Assembly: GCA_025517565.1 (NCBI GenBank)
Contig: JAOPKD010000004.1
Span: forward strand, 124,001-188,000
DNA from: Halapricum hydrolyticum
GTDB taxonomy: Archaea > Halobacteriota > Halobacteria > Halobacteriales > Haloarculaceae
Direction: 5' to 3'
DNA length: 64,000 bases
Shown here: positions 1-8,528 of the stretch, piece after piece
Numbering within the stretch: the first letter of the stretch is position 1
Layout of the letters: each line of letters starts with the position of its first letter
Notes under the pieces: model-generated
Told to the model about the DNA's origin: nothing
Database searches by the model: none
What the model saw: only the letters and a program-made list of their open reading frames with translations
Program-made: the position numbers and the translations under genes

Positions 1-279
1 CGCGACACACACGAGGGCCCCGACGAACGTGGCGATCCCGGCCACGAGCACGCCCAGGTGTGTGACTACCACCGCGCCCTCGCTGCCCAGCACCGACGCC
101 GTCCTCGGCAGTGAGCCGGTCGCCAGTACGGCAGTCGTGGCGAACGCGACGACGCAGACCAGCGACGCGACCCAGCCGGCGACCGTCTCCTGATCCGGCG
201 CGGCCGCCACGACGTACGTTAGCAACACACCGACGAGCAGCACACCTAGCGGGCCGACGGCCAGCGGACTCGCGGTCAT
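1..279 (-). CDS. Antiporter-like (NuoL/MrpD-type) membrane subunit of group 4 hydrogenase, partial
   Basis: Only the N-terminal 93 residues are in the window; the gene runs off the left edge. The reading frame is open throughout. The ATG at 279 follows a strong GGAGGTGAG ribosome site. The product begins MTASPLAVGPLGVLL and shows three hydrophobic segments separated by short polar loops, as at the N-terminus of proton-translocating NuoL/NuoN/MrpD-type subunits. It lies downstream on the same strand as the echF/B/E/D/C genes, where such a subunit is expected in Ech/Mbh operons. The family call rests on hydrophobicity and context, not on a diagnostic motif, because the conserved Lys/Glu region lies outside the window. 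Confidence 0.55.
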   Translation of the reverse strand, partial: MTASPLAVGPLGVLLVGVLLTYVVAAAPDQETVAGWVASLVCVVAFATTAVLATGSLPRTASVLGSEGAVVVTHLGVLVAGIATFVGALVCVA

Positions 280-360
280 GTCCTCACCTCCTGACTAACA
301 CCAGCGTGGCCCATCGAGCGTCTCGGCGCAGCCGATCTCCGGACGCAAAGTGTTTTGCAC

Positions 361-846
361 GTGAACGTCGTGTCCCGAGACGTGTTCGAACAGCTCTCGC
401 GTGTCGAGACCGACCGCGTCGCCGTCGTCGGGATGGGTGCCGAGGGCCGCGGCGACGACGCCGCCGGTCTCGAAGTGGCGCGACGACTCGATTCGACCCA
501 GGGCCTGCACGCGATCGAGGGCGGCGTCGCGCCCGAGAACTTCACCGGCGTCGTCCGGGACTTCGAGCCGACGCTGGTCGTGCTGGTCGACGCCATCGAG
601 TTCGGGGGTGAACCCGGCGACGTGGCGGTGATCGACTCCGACGACCTCCGGTCGGGATCGGTGTCCTCGCACACGCCGACGCCGTCGATGCTCCTCACGT
701 ACCTCGAACGCGAGACCGGCGGGACCGCCGTCCTGGTTGGCATCCAGCCGGCGACGATCGACCCCGGCGACTCGGTGTCACCCGCCGTCGAAACGGCCAT
801 CGAGGAGACCGTCGCCGTCATCGAACGTCTGTGTGCCGTCGAGTGA
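361..846 (+). CDS. Hydrogenase maturation endopeptidase (HycI/HyaD family)
   Basis: This peptidase would remove the C-terminal tail of a [NiFe] hydrogenase large subunit after nickel insertion. About 161 residues. It has the family layout: a nickel-sensing GMGAEGRGDD loop near the N-terminus, VLVDAIEFGGEPGD in the middle, and SSHTPTPSMLLTYLE with the third ligand histidine. No ATG is available; GTG at 361 (or 370) and TTG at 355 are the choices. It is transcribed against the surrounding group 4 hydrogenase genes, between the ferredoxin subunit and the antiporter subunit, so it probably has its own promoter in 280-360. Its likely substrate is the EchE-like subunit (2225-3490), by proximity. 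Confidence 0.85.
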   Translation: MNVVSRDVFEQLSRVETDRVAVVGMGAEGRGDDAAGLEVARRLDSTQGLHAIEGGVAPENFTGVVRDFEPTLVVLVDAIEFGGEPGDVAVIDSDDLRSGSVSSHTPTPSMLLTYLERETGGTAVLVGIQPATIDPGDSVSPAVETAIEETVAVIERLCAVE

Positions 847-882
847 CTGCATCGTATCGTAGCGTGATTGTCTCTCATTGTA

Positions 883-1239
883 TCACCTTTCGAACGTATG
901 TGTCGTCTCGAACGACGCGGGGTCCGAACTCGCGAGATCGTACTCTTCGGACATGGTGATCACGTCTGTGGGACAGGACTCGCCACACTGGCCACAGAAC
1001 ATGCACGCCGATTCGTCGTAGCGCCAGGAAATCTCCGAGCCGTCGGCCTCGACGACGATCGCGTCGGCCGCACAGTGGCGTTCGCACATGCCACAGCCCG
1101 TGCAGCCGTCCGGGTCGAACGCGACCCGCCCGCGGAACCGGTCTGGCATCGACCGGGACTGCTCCGGGTAGCGGATCGTCGCACTGTCCTTGCCGAGTGT
1201 CTTGAGCGCTTCCGGAACGAGTTTGCCAGGTAATCTCAT
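883..1239 (-). CDS. echF: Group 4 hydrogenase ferredoxin-like subunit (EchF/NuoI-like)
   Basis: A 118-residue polyferredoxin that would pass electrons between soluble ferredoxin and the catalytic subunits on the cytoplasmic face. It carries two [4Fe-4S] motifs, CTGCGMCERHC and CMFCGQCGESCP, at about residues 40-90. The N-terminal MRLPGKLVPEALKTL resembles the amphipathic start of NuoI/HycF proteins. ATG at 1239 is chosen because it overlaps the TGA of the upstream NuoH-like gene (ATGA), showing translational coupling; a longer frame to 1308 would overlap that gene deeply. Confidence 0.88.
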   Translation of the reverse strand: MRLPGKLVPEALKTLGKDSATIRYPEQSRSMPDRFRGRVAFDPDGCTGCGMCERHCAADAIVVEADGSEISWRYDESACMFCGQCGESCPTDVITMSEEYDLASSDPASFETTHTFER

Positions 1240-2228
1240 GGAATCACCTCCGTCGTGCCGACGACGCCCACCACTGCCAGCTGGATCAACGCAAGCGGGA
1301 CCAGCCACAGGTAGAACACCGAGACGAGTTGTTCGATGCGCAACCGGGCCAGCACCGCCCGCAGGACCGTCAGCACGAACACGATCGCGAGGGTCTTCAC
1401 CAGGAAGACCCCGAATCCGATGACTGCGCCGGCAGTGCTACCGACGTCAGCGATCGCACCGGCGGGATACGGTCCGCCGAGAAACAGCGCCGACAGCAGT
1501 GCCGCGCCGACGACCAGCTCGACGTCCTTGGTCAACCGGAACAGCGCGAGCTTGCGGCCGGAGTACTCGACCAGCGGCCCCGTGACGAGTTCCGTCTCTG
1601 CCTCCGGTACGTCGAAGGGGATTCGCTCGAGCTTCGCCTGCAGCGAGAGCAGCGCCACGGCGAAGCCGATCGCGAACACCGGGATATACAGCGGCCGGGT
1701 CCCGACGAAGCTCGCGATACCGGAGACTGACCAGGTACCGGCGGCGACCGCCGGCGCGAGACACGCGAGGAAAAAGGGGATCTCGTAGCCGAACAGTTGC
1801 GTGAGCGTCCGGACGGTCCCGACCTGGCCGAAGGCGTTCCGGGAGTGCCAGCCGCCGAAGATCAGCGCGAACGACGGGATCGTCAGCAAGAAGAGGACGA
1901 CGATCAGATCGCCCTGGAACGCGAAGACGGCCTCAACGCTCCAGATCGGAACGTACAGGATGGGCGTCAGCACGCCGGCCAGCGCGACGATCGGGGCAGC
2001 CTCGAAGATCGTCCCCTCGGCGTCTTCGGGGACGATACTCTCCTTCGAAAGGAGTTTCAGGAAGTCGGCGAACGGCTGGACGGCCGGCGGTCCGACCCGG
2101 TTCTGGAGCCGGGCGTAGAGCTTCCGGTCGGCGTATTCGGCGACGAGGGCGTACCCGAACAGGAAGGCAAAGCCCGGAAAGACCAGCACGTAAAACAGGC
2201 TCTGGCCGAGTTCGACCGCGAGGCTCAT
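1236..2228 (-). CDS. echB: Group 4 hydrogenase membrane subunit (EchB/NuoH-like)
   Basis: A 330-residue integral membrane protein with about eight hydrophobic segments, matching the NuoH/HyfC/EchB family that anchors the hydrogenase module and forms part of the ion path. The family signature is visible early (AEYADRKLYARLQNRVGPP, about residues 29-47), followed by the LLSKESIVPEDAEGTIFEAAP loop region. A second conserved loop, LERIPFDVPEAETELVTG, carries the acidic residues of the quinone-loop equivalent. It overlaps the large-subunit gene upstream by four bases and echF downstream by four bases. Confidence 0.92.
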   Translation of the reverse strand: MSLAVELGQSLFYVLVFPGFAFLFGYALVAEYADRKLYARLQNRVGPPAVQPFADFLKLLSKESIVPEDAEGTIFEAAPIVALAGVLTPILYVPIWSVEAVFAFQGDLIVVLFLLTIPSFALIFGGWHSRNAFGQVGTVRTLTQLFGYEIPFFLACLAPAVAAGTWSVSGIASFVGTRPLYIPVFAIGFAVALLSLQAKLERIPFDVPEAETELVTGPLVEYSGRKLALFRLTKDVELVVGAALLSALFLGGPYPAGAIADVGSTAGAVIGFGVFLVKTLAIVFVLTVLRAVLARLRIEQLVSVFYLWLVPLALIQLAVVGVVGTTEVIP

Positions 2229-3490
2229 CGCGTATCACCGCCCTCGTACCACTCGATGCCGTACTCTCGGAGGTCGTCCAGCGTGTACCCCCCGGGGTCG
2301 TCGTCGGTCCCGGACTCGTCGACCCCGACCACCCCGCTGTCCGTCGCATCGGCCAGGGTGGCCTCGTCTTCGGCGACGGCCACGCCGATGCGGGACGTGC
2401 AACTGATGCAGGGGTCGATCCCGGCGACGACGATCGGCGTATCGGCGATATAGCTCCCTTTCAGCGCCTCGACGACCGTCGGCCAGTTCGCCAGCGTCGG
2501 CACCCGCACGTGGACTCGCTCGGGCGTGTCGCTGCCGTCGCTGCGGATGAAATGGGTGAGTTCGCCCCGCGGTGCCTCGTAGCGACTGAGCACGTCGCCG
2601 CTCTCGATGCCCGCGAGCAGGGCCTGCGGGGGCTTCTGACTCGCCTTCAGCTCTCCCTCTGGGAGATCCGCGAGCACCTGCTCGATGATAGCGACGCTCT
2701 CGGCGAGTTCTTCGATCCGGACCTGGAGTCGCGCCAGGAGGTCGCCGTCCTCGGCGGTGATCACCTCGAAGTCGACTTCGTCGTATGCGGCGTACGGTTC
2801 GTCCTTGCGAACGTCCCCCTGGACGCCCGACGCGCGGGCCGTCGGACCGACGGCACACAGTTCCTGAGCGCGCTGCTTCGAGACGACGCCGACGTCTTCA
2901 CACCGAAGCTGGACCGTCCGCTCTGCGGGCACGGTTTCCAGGTAGAAGTCGATGCGATCGGACAGCTCTGCCATCCGGTCGCGGATCGCGTCGATCGTCT
3001 CCGTATCGATGTCCTCGCGGACGCCGCCGATCGTGTTGATCGAGTAGTGGACGCGGTTGCCCGTCAGCTCTTCCAGGCTATCCATCACGGCCTCGCGGTC
3101 GCGCCAGGCGTACTGCCAGAGGGTGTCGAACCCGATCTCGTGGCCGGCGACGCCCAGCCAGAGCAGGTGGCTGTGCAGCCGCTCCAGTTCGGCCACGAGC
3201 GTTCGGACGTAGCGAGCACGATCCGGCACCGAGAGACCCAGCAACTGTTCGACGCCCCGGACGAACGCCGTCGTATGGCTGTGCGAACAGATGCCACAGA
3301 TCCGTTCGAGCAGGTAGATGTTCTCCAGGTAGCTCTTCGATCGGACCGCCTGTTCGATCCCGCGGTGGTTGTACGAGATCGACAGTTCCGCGCCGGTGAT
3401 CTGTTCGCCCTCGACGGTGAGTTCGAAGTTCGCCGGCTCCTTCAGCGAGGGATGCTGGGGGCCGATAGGGATCGTCGTTTCCTCGGCCAT
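2225..3490 (-). CDS. echE: Group 4 [NiFe] hydrogenase large subunit (EchE/HycE-like)
   Basis: Catalytic subunit, 421 residues, NuoD-related. All four nickel cysteines are present: RICGICSHSH (C65, C68) and DPCISCTSR (C361, C364). This separates it from complex I NuoD, which lacks them, so H2 chemistry is expected. After R367, where HycE-type proteins are cut, there is a tail of about 54 residues, consistent with the endopeptidase gene nearby. It lies between the NuoC-like and NuoH-like genes, separated by two bases from the former and overlapping the latter by four. The ATG at 3490 gives a start (MAEETTIPIGPQHPSL) that aligns with the family. Confidence 0.93.
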   Translation of the reverse strand: MAEETTIPIGPQHPSLKEPANFELTVEGEQITGAELSISYNHRGIEQAVRSKSYLENIYLLERICGICSHSHTTAFVRGVEQLLGLSVPDRARYVRTLVAELERLHSHLLWLGVAGHEIGFDTLWQYAWRDREAVMDSLEELTGNRVHYSINTIGGVREDIDTETIDAIRDRMAELSDRIDFYLETVPAERTVQLRCEDVGVVSKQRAQELCAVGPTARASGVQGDVRKDEPYAAYDEVDFEVITAEDGDLLARLQVRIEELAESVAIIEQVLADLPEGELKASQKPPQALLAGIESGDVLSRYEAPRGELTHFIRSDGSDTPERVHVRVPTLANWPTVVEALKGSYIADTPIVVAGIDPCISCTSRIGVAVAEDEATLADATDSGVVGVDESGTDDDPGGYTLDDLREYGIEWYEGGDTR

Positions 3491-3492
3491 CG

Positions 3493-3954
3493 TCAGTCAC
3501 CTCCCTCCTCGTCGACCCGGAGCGGTGACCCACCTTCCCAGTCGTCCGGGAGCAGGAGCCGCTCGGGATTAGGGTGGTCGACGACTTCGATACCGAGCAT
3601 GTCGATCAACTCCCGCTCGTACATGCTCGCGCCGGGGATCCGATCGGTGACCGTCCGGAGCCGGGGGTCGTCTTTGGGGAGACTCACCTGCAACGTCACT
3701 GTCCGGGTCCCGTCGTTCTCGACTGTCTTGGCGCGTGGTCGCAAGTGATAGAGTATGTCGATTTCTTCGCCAGCATCGACGCCCGTGATCGTCACGAGAT
3801 GCGAAATCTCGGCTTCGAGCAGGAACTCGAGCGCGTCCCCGAGACGGTCCCGACTCGCGAGCGAGACCGTCTGCCGGCCGTCCGCGCTCCGGTCGATCGA
3901 TTCGACCGCGTCGGGGAGTTCGTCCGCCATCTCACGTATCGGCGACGTGCTCAT
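3493..3954 (-). CDS. echD: Group 4 hydrogenase NuoC/EchD-like subunit
   Basis: A 153-residue peripheral subunit of the 30-kDa NuoC family. The diagnostic C-terminal stretch is present: ASMYERELIDMLGIEV, then HPNPERLLLPDDWEG, equivalent to the NuoC signature ERE.yDlfGi.f.gHp.lrRil.pddweG. The start overlaps the end of the EchC-like gene by 23 bases; an internal ATG (MADELPDAV) is possible. It is expected to sit beside the large subunit at the membrane-arm interface. Confidence 0.88.
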   Translation of the reverse strand: MSTSPIREMADELPDAVESIDRSADGRQTVSLASRDRLGDALEFLLEAEISHLVTITGVDAGEEIDILYHLRPRAKTVENDGTRTVTLQVSLPKDDPRLRTVTDRIPGASMYERELIDMLGIEVVDHPNPERLLLPDDWEGGSPLRVDEEGGD

Positions 3955-4453
3955 CGTCGATCACCCCCGCTGGCGCGTCACTGTCCTCGAAGATGCCTTC
4001 GCTTCGCTCGCGAAGCCGGGACGCTTTCCCGCCTTCGCCGGATTCTTCCAGGAGTCTGACGAGCCCGTCGATCAGCGCCTCCGGCGAGATCGGACAGCCG
4101 GGGACGTACATGTCGACGGGGATCACCTCGTCGACGCCGTCGTGGCAGCTGTAACAGTCCTGGAAGACGCCACCCGACGCGGCACAGGAGCCGGCAGCGA
4201 CGACGAGTTTCGGCTCCGGCATCTGCTCGTAGATCCGCTCCAGACGCGGCTCCATCTGCCGGGTGACCGGCCCGGTACAGACGAGCACGTCCGCGTGACG
4301 AGGTGTGTCTTTCTTTAGGACGCCGAACCGTTCGAGGTCGTAGCGCGGCATCAGCGAATCGAGCGTCTCGATGTCACAGCCGTTGCAACTCCCGCAGTTG
4401 AGATGCAGTATCCACGGCGAGGCGCTGCGTGCCCATTCGAGGAGTTTCCCCAT
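3932..4453 (-). CDS. echC: Group 4 [NiFe] hydrogenase small subunit (EchC/NuoB-like)
   Basis: A 173-residue NuoB-family subunit carrying the proximal [4Fe-4S] cluster that exchanges electrons with the NiFe site. Conserved elements: LHLNCGSCNGCDIE (C20, C23, C26), AAGSCAASGGVF and VPGCPISPEAL. As in group 4 enzymes it is short and lacks the medial and distal cluster region of group 1 small subunits. The final 40 residues are acidic and poorly conserved. It overlaps the NuoC-like gene by 23 bases and begins five bases after the NuoA-like gene. Confidence 0.92.
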   Translation of the reverse strand: MGKLLEWARSASPWILHLNCGSCNGCDIETLDSLMPRYDLERFGVLKKDTPRHADVLVCTGPVTRQMEPRLERIYEQMPEPKLVVAAGSCAASGGVFQDCYSCHDGVDEVIPVDMYVPGCPISPEALIDGLVRLLEESGEGGKASRLRERSEGIFEDSDAPAGVIDDEHVADT

Positions 4454-4457
4454 CTTT

Positions 4458-4808
4458 TCACCTCCGGGTCACCGGTCGTCGATCCGCTTCGAGCAGTGCG
4501 ACCAGCGACAGGCCAACGACGGAAAGCAGTGGGATTCCGAGACTCAGCCCGCGCCAGGACAGCGGCATCGTCGCGACCAGCAACACGGCGACGTGGACGA
4601 TCGTAAACCCGATCCCGACGTGATAGAGTCGGTATTTCGGCTGGAGTCGCTCACCCAAAGCGTCTTCACCACACGCGTACGCCGTTCGGAACTCTCCCTC
4701 GCCAGTTCGCTCATCCGCTATCCGCTGGCCGACCCGATCGATACCGATCGCGACGAGCAGGAATACCAGAAGTGCAACCGGCGGTGTGAGAACGACCGCT
4801 ACAGTCAT
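4458..4808 (-). CDS. NuoA-like small membrane subunit at head of the group 4 hydrogenase operon
   Basis: A 116-residue protein with three hydrophobic segments. The central YACGED followed by RLQPKYRLYHVGIGFTIV matches the complex I NuoA pattern (YECG.EP...r..fYl.a..FiifDvE). The acidic pair of the NuoA DvE motif is replaced (HVA). ATG at 4808 is preferred to an upstream TTG (4826) because hydrophobic sequence starts directly after it. It is the first gene of the operon. NuoA-like proteins are not standard in Ech or Hyc operons, so the family assignment is moderate. Confidence 0.6.
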   Translation of the reverse strand: MTVAVVLTPPVALLVFLLVAIGIDRVGQRIADERTGEGEFRTAYACGEDALGERLQPKYRLYHVGIGFTIVHVAVLLVATMPLSWRGLSLGIPLLSVVGLSLVALLEADRRPVTRR

Positions 4809-5238
4809 GCTCGGTCGAAGGAACAACTACGTAACGAGTAAATCCATCTCACATTCCCAAATTGTGAGCATTCCACACCACTGTATGTCGATAGTCGAAC
4901 CACGGCGACCGCTCACTGAGTTTTGTTCGTGGCATGTGACACTACCCGCCACAGTCGAGCCGCTACGCGTCCGGGAGAAGCATGTCACACACCGAGTGGG
5001 CGGCGGGATGCGGTCCCCGAGACAACCGATGGACGCCGACGATCTCGCCTCTGTAATATTTCGAAGTCTGTTCAACGACGCGAACGCTGACGCGCTCCGG
5101 GGGACGTCCGGTCGGTCCCCCGGCCGGTGACGAGGGTTCGTCCGACCGACCACGACTCCCCCACGTGATCCGTGGCCAGGTGGCAGGTCCCCCATCCGAT
5201 CGGCGATTCGGCGTCGGTTCCTCTTCCGGCGTGGCTCA
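4809..5238. other. Intergenic region, no convincing gene
   Basis: About 430 bases between the divergent-looking head of the hydrogenase operon and the 3' end of the AI-2E transporter gene. Open frames exist on both strands, but they are arginine- and serine-rich and lack haloarchaeal acidic composition. The part next to 4808 should hold the promoter of the group 4 hydrogenase operon. A GC-rich inverted repeat is visible near 5098-5128 and may end transcription. Confidence 0.5.
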
Positions 5239-6258
5239 CTAACCGCCGCGATAATCACTCAGGCGCGGATGACGCTCGTCGGCCAGCAGTAATCCGACCT
5301 CCGCGATCAGCCCGACTACGACGGGGCCGGCGATGACGCCCACGACGCCGATCGAGAGGATGCCGCCGACGAAGCCGATAAAGTAGAGGCTTCCCGGCAT
5401 CTTCGCCGTGAGCGCGGCCAGTTGCGGCCGAATGAGTGCGTCCGGGAGGAATCCGATCAGGAAGAGCCCGAGCACGGCGACCACGATCGCACCGGTCGTA
5501 TTCCCGAGGGCGACCTCGAACCCGGCGATCGCCAGCACGAGTACGCTCGGACCGATGATCGGCACGAACTGGAGGATACCACTGACGACCGCAAGCGAGA
5601 ACGCCGTCTCGTATCCGAGCGCCCAGAACAGGACGAACGCGACGAGAAACGTCCCGACCGAGGTCGCCGCCTGCAACACGTAGATCGCGTACAGTGTCGA
5701 TCGCAGCCGCTCGTGTAGGGCCATCACGACGTCGTGATACTCTCGGGGGATCGGATGCAACAACGCGTTCGTGACGTCTTCTGGGCGGACCAGCAACGCG
5801 TACACCAGTAACACGAACAGGAATAATTTGAACCCCAGCGCCGGTGTCGAGCCGGCGACCGACAGCGCCAGCGACTCCCCGACTTCGGCCGCTTCGGCAC
5901 TGAGGTCGCTCAGTGTGATCGGATAGCGCATCCCTGCAACCTCGAGTACCACCTCGTCCGGGATCTTCTCCAGCAACGTGATCAGATCGTTTCGGCGCAC
6001 GTACAGGACGATCACGACCGGTAACACGATCAGTGCGACCGCAACGAAGGCCAGGGCCGTACTCGCTGCGGCCGCTGTCCGCCGACCGAGCCCCCGTTCG
6101 ATGAGCTGCTCTCGAACCGGATAGAGCACGTATGCGACCGTGATAGCGAAGAATATCGTTCCGAACACGGCACCGAGGATGACCATCGACAGTGCCCCCA
6201 ACACGACCAGCAACCCCGCAAGGACTGTGACACGTCGAACCATGCCTGCCTGTTTCAC
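5239..6258 (-). CDS. AI-2E family transporter (PerM/UPF0118-like)
   Basis: A 339-residue membrane protein with seven to eight predicted segments. A pair at the N-terminus is followed by a soluble loop (about 90-150), then the conserved FVPIIGPSVLVLAIAGF and FLPDALIRPQLAAL stretches near the C-terminus that mark the AI-2E exporter/PerM family. Members are proposed exporters or Na+/H+ antiporter-like proteins; the substrate here is unknown. Start is GTG at 6258 or ATG at 6243 (MVRRVTVLAG). No link to hydrogen metabolism is evident. Confidence 0.85.
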   Translation of the reverse strand: MKQAGMVRRVTVLAGLLVVLGALSMVILGAVFGTIFFAITVAYVLYPVREQLIERGLGRRTAAAASTALAFVAVALIVLPVVIVLYVRRNDLITLLEKIPDEVVLEVAGMRYPITLSDLSAEAAEVGESLALSVAGSTPALGFKLFLFVLLVYALLVRPEDVTNALLHPIPREYHDVVMALHERLRSTLYAIYVLQAATSVGTFLVAFVLFWALGYETAFSLAVVSGILQFVPIIGPSVLVLAIAGFEVALGNTTGAIVVAVLGLFLIGFLPDALIRPQLAALTAKMPGSLYFIGFVGGILSIGVVGVIAGPVVVGLIAEVGLLLADERHPRLSDYRGG

Positions 6259-6399
6259 CAGATGTGACTAAACTGTTTTCCACAGACCGGGACACACGCA
6301 CAAACACAACGATCAACCGTGAAGATATCAGCAATCGGACAAAATATCCCCGGATATCGGGGCCAAACCCTTTCCAGTCCTGAGATGTATATCAGTGAT

Positions 6400-7032
6400 A
6401 TGGAATCGCAGCAGGGTCTCGGTAACGATCACACTGTGGTCGAGCTCGAACCGGACGACTTCGGCGGCTACGAGATGTTCGTGACACTCGGACGGCTGGT
6501 CACGCCGCGACCGGTCGGATGGATTTCGACCGTGAGCGAAGACGGCCAGGACAACGTCGCGCCCTACAGTTTCGTCACACCGGCCAGCGTCGACCCGCCG
6601 GTCGTCGTCTTTACTGCTGCCGACCACCAGGACGGGACGATGAAAGACACCGCCCGAAACGCGATCGACACTGGCGAGTTCGTCTACAACGTCTTCACGG
6701 CCGGGTTGCTCGAAGAGATGAACGACAGCGCCGCCGACATCGACGAGTCGGAGTTCGAGGCCGCCGACATCAAGCACACTGACAGTGAGGTCGTCGATCC
6801 CAAGCGCGTTGTCGGCTGTCCGGCCTGGCTGGAATGTTCGGTCCGAGAGACGATGGAAATCGAGGGCACGCAGGTCATCTTCGGCGACGTTGAGCACCTG
6901 GGGATCCGTGAGGACTACCTCGACGCCGCCGACCTCCCCGACGTCGAACACATCGAACAGCGCGTGCTCGGCCATCTCATCGACGAACACTACACGCGGC
7001 TGGAACTGCTCGAGAAGCAACAGCCGCAGTAA
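6400..7032 (+). CDS. Flavin reductase-like, FMN-binding split-barrel protein
   Basis: About 210 residues of the flavin reductase/DIM6-NTAB family. Visible features are the family stretch LVTPRPVGWISTVSEDGQDNVAPYSFVTPAS (about 25-55), which forms the FMN-binding barrel, and VGCPAWLECSV further on. ATG at 6400 is chosen; an upstream ATG at 6385 in the same frame is possible. It probably reduces or binds FMN, but the partner is not indicated. It is convergent with the histidine kinase gene that ends 15 bases later. Confidence 0.82.
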   Translation: MESQQGLGNDHTVVELEPDDFGGYEMFVTLGRLVTPRPVGWISTVSEDGQDNVAPYSFVTPASVDPPVVVFTAADHQDGTMKDTARNAIDTGEFVYNVFTAGLLEEMNDSAADIDESEFEAADIKHTDSEVVDPKRVVGCPAWLECSVRETMEIEGTQVIFGDVEHLGIREDYLDAADLPDVEHIEQRVLGHLIDEHYTRLELLEKQQPQ

Positions 7033-7047
7033 AGGAGTCCAGGGGAG

Positions 7048-8418
7048 TTACGAGGGGAGCCGGATCGTCACGACGCTGCCGCGGGGTTCGTTGTCCGCGA
7101 CCGAAATCGTCCCGTTCGACCGGACGACGAGTTGCCTGACCAGAAAGAGCCCGACGCCGGTTCCGTGAAACAGCGGCGTCTCGTCGGTATTGCCACACAG
7201 GAGTTCGCGCTCTATCTCGGGTATCCCCGGTCCGTCGTCGGCGACGGCGATCTCGACGCTCTCTGCCTTCTCACGGACGGTCACGGACACCGACAGGTCG
7301 TCGCCGTGACGGAGCGCGTTGTCAAGCAACTCGACGAGTGCCCGTTCGAACCCGTCGACGACGGTCGCCGTCGCGGTCTCGGTCCCGTCGACGGACACGG
7401 TCGCGTCGGGGTGCGTTTCGAGTACGTCCACACGCGCGATTTCGGCCAGACGCACGATATCACGCGCCGTCGACTCCGTCGAGCCGCGCAGCAACTCGGT
7501 GAGCGCTCGTTCCTTCTCGGCCTGCCGGAGCAACGAATCCGTCCGTTCGAGGATCGTGCCGACGGCGTCCTTGGCGTCGGCGCGCTCCCAGCGCAGTAAC
7601 TCGGCCTGGCCCTGGACCACGGTCAATGCGTTGCGGATGTTGTGTCGCAGGATCCGACCCAGCACCGCGAGCTGGCGGTCGCGCTGCTTCCGATCGGTGA
7701 CGTCCCGCGTGAATCCGGTTATCACGCGCGCCCCATCGTGGTGTTCATCGAGCAACCGGGCGTTCATCGAGAGCCAGCGGTGCTGGCCGTCGACTGCCAC
7801 TGCTTCGTACTCGAAGTCCTCGACCGCTCCCTCCGCGAGCAGGCGTTCGAGAAACGCCTCGCGTCGCTGTGGATCGACGTAGAAGTCCGATCCGAGATCG
7901 TCGTACGCCGCCATCGCTTCTCGCGGGCTGTCGTAGCCGAGCGTCGTCGCCAGCTTGTGGTTGACCGAGAGCACGCGGCCGTCGGTCGTCGTCCTGAACA
8001 CGCCGACCGGCGCGACTTCTAGCAAGCGCTCGTACGCCTTGAGGTCGAGCGTCGAACGCTGTGGTTCGAGCCGGCAATGGATCCGGGACACACCCCCGTC
8101 GGATCCGATTTCCGGACGCACGTCGAGGGCTATCGGTACCGCCGTACCGTCGCTCGCGCGAATCGCGATCGCACACGAACTGGCGTCCCCCTCTACGGCG
8201 TCGTCGAACGCGTCTTCGAACGCGTCGCGCTCGCCCTCGGGGAGCAACTCGACAAACGGGCGACCGACGACGTCCCCGCGGTCGCGATCGGTCAGTTTGA
8301 CCCACTTGTCGTCGACGAACCGGATAGAGCCGTCCACATCGAGCGACTGCAGGGCGACGGAAACGCCGTGATCATCCTGCCGTCCGTCGACCCCCGAATC
8401 ACGCGAACGACCAGTCAT
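7048..8418 (-). CDS. PAS-domain sensor histidine kinase, soluble
   Basis: A 456-residue protein without membrane segments, so it should sense a cytoplasmic signal. Two PAS domains are visible: about 20-115 (SLDVDGSIRFVDDKW) and about 130-245 (YERLLEVAPVGVF, ending ITGFTRDVTDRKQRDR). The kinase core has an H-box (LRHNIRNALTVVQG), N-box (ELLDNALRHG), G1 (DDGPGIP) and G2 (HGTGVGLFLV). No response regulator gene is adjacent, as is common in haloarchaea. Its position between two hydrogenase clusters makes a redox or H2-related signal possible, but nothing in the sequence shows this. Confidence 0.88.
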   Translation of the reverse strand: MTGRSRDSGVDGRQDDHGVSVALQSLDVDGSIRFVDDKWVKLTDRDRGDVVGRPFVELLPEGERDAFEDAFDDAVEGDASSCAIAIRASDGTAVPIALDVRPEIGSDGGVSRIHCRLEPQRSTLDLKAYERLLEVAPVGVFRTTTDGRVLSVNHKLATTLGYDSPREAMAAYDDLGSDFYVDPQRREAFLERLLAEGAVEDFEYEAVAVDGQHRWLSMNARLLDEHHDGARVITGFTRDVTDRKQRDRQLAVLGRILRHNIRNALTVVQGQAELLRWERADAKDAVGTILERTDSLLRQAEKERALTELLRGSTESTARDIVRLAEIARVDVLETHPDATVSVDGTETATATVVDGFERALVELLDNALRHGDDLSVSVTVREKAESVEIAVADDGPGIPEIERELLCGNTDETPLFHGTGVGLFLVRQLVVRSNGTISVADNEPRGSVVTIRLPS

Positions 8419-8528
8419 ACGCCACGTAGACTCGCACCATGTATGAAGGTGAGGGATTTATGGAAAATATTTATCAGTACCGTGGACCGTGGCTCGATCA
8501 CGGAGCGGCAGCGCGGAAGCCAGCGGCT

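Noticed and set aside
2225..4808. Respiratory complex I (Nuo/Fpo) reading of the NuoA/B/C/D/H/I-like genes
   Set aside because: The NuoD-like subunit has all four nickel cysteines and a processable tail, and a maturation protease is adjacent. Complex I NuoD lacks these cysteines.
4827..5258. 143-codon minus-strand frame upstream of the hydrogenase operon
   Set aside because: Arg- and Ser-rich with Cys scattered, unlike haloarchaeal proteins, and no recognisable motif.
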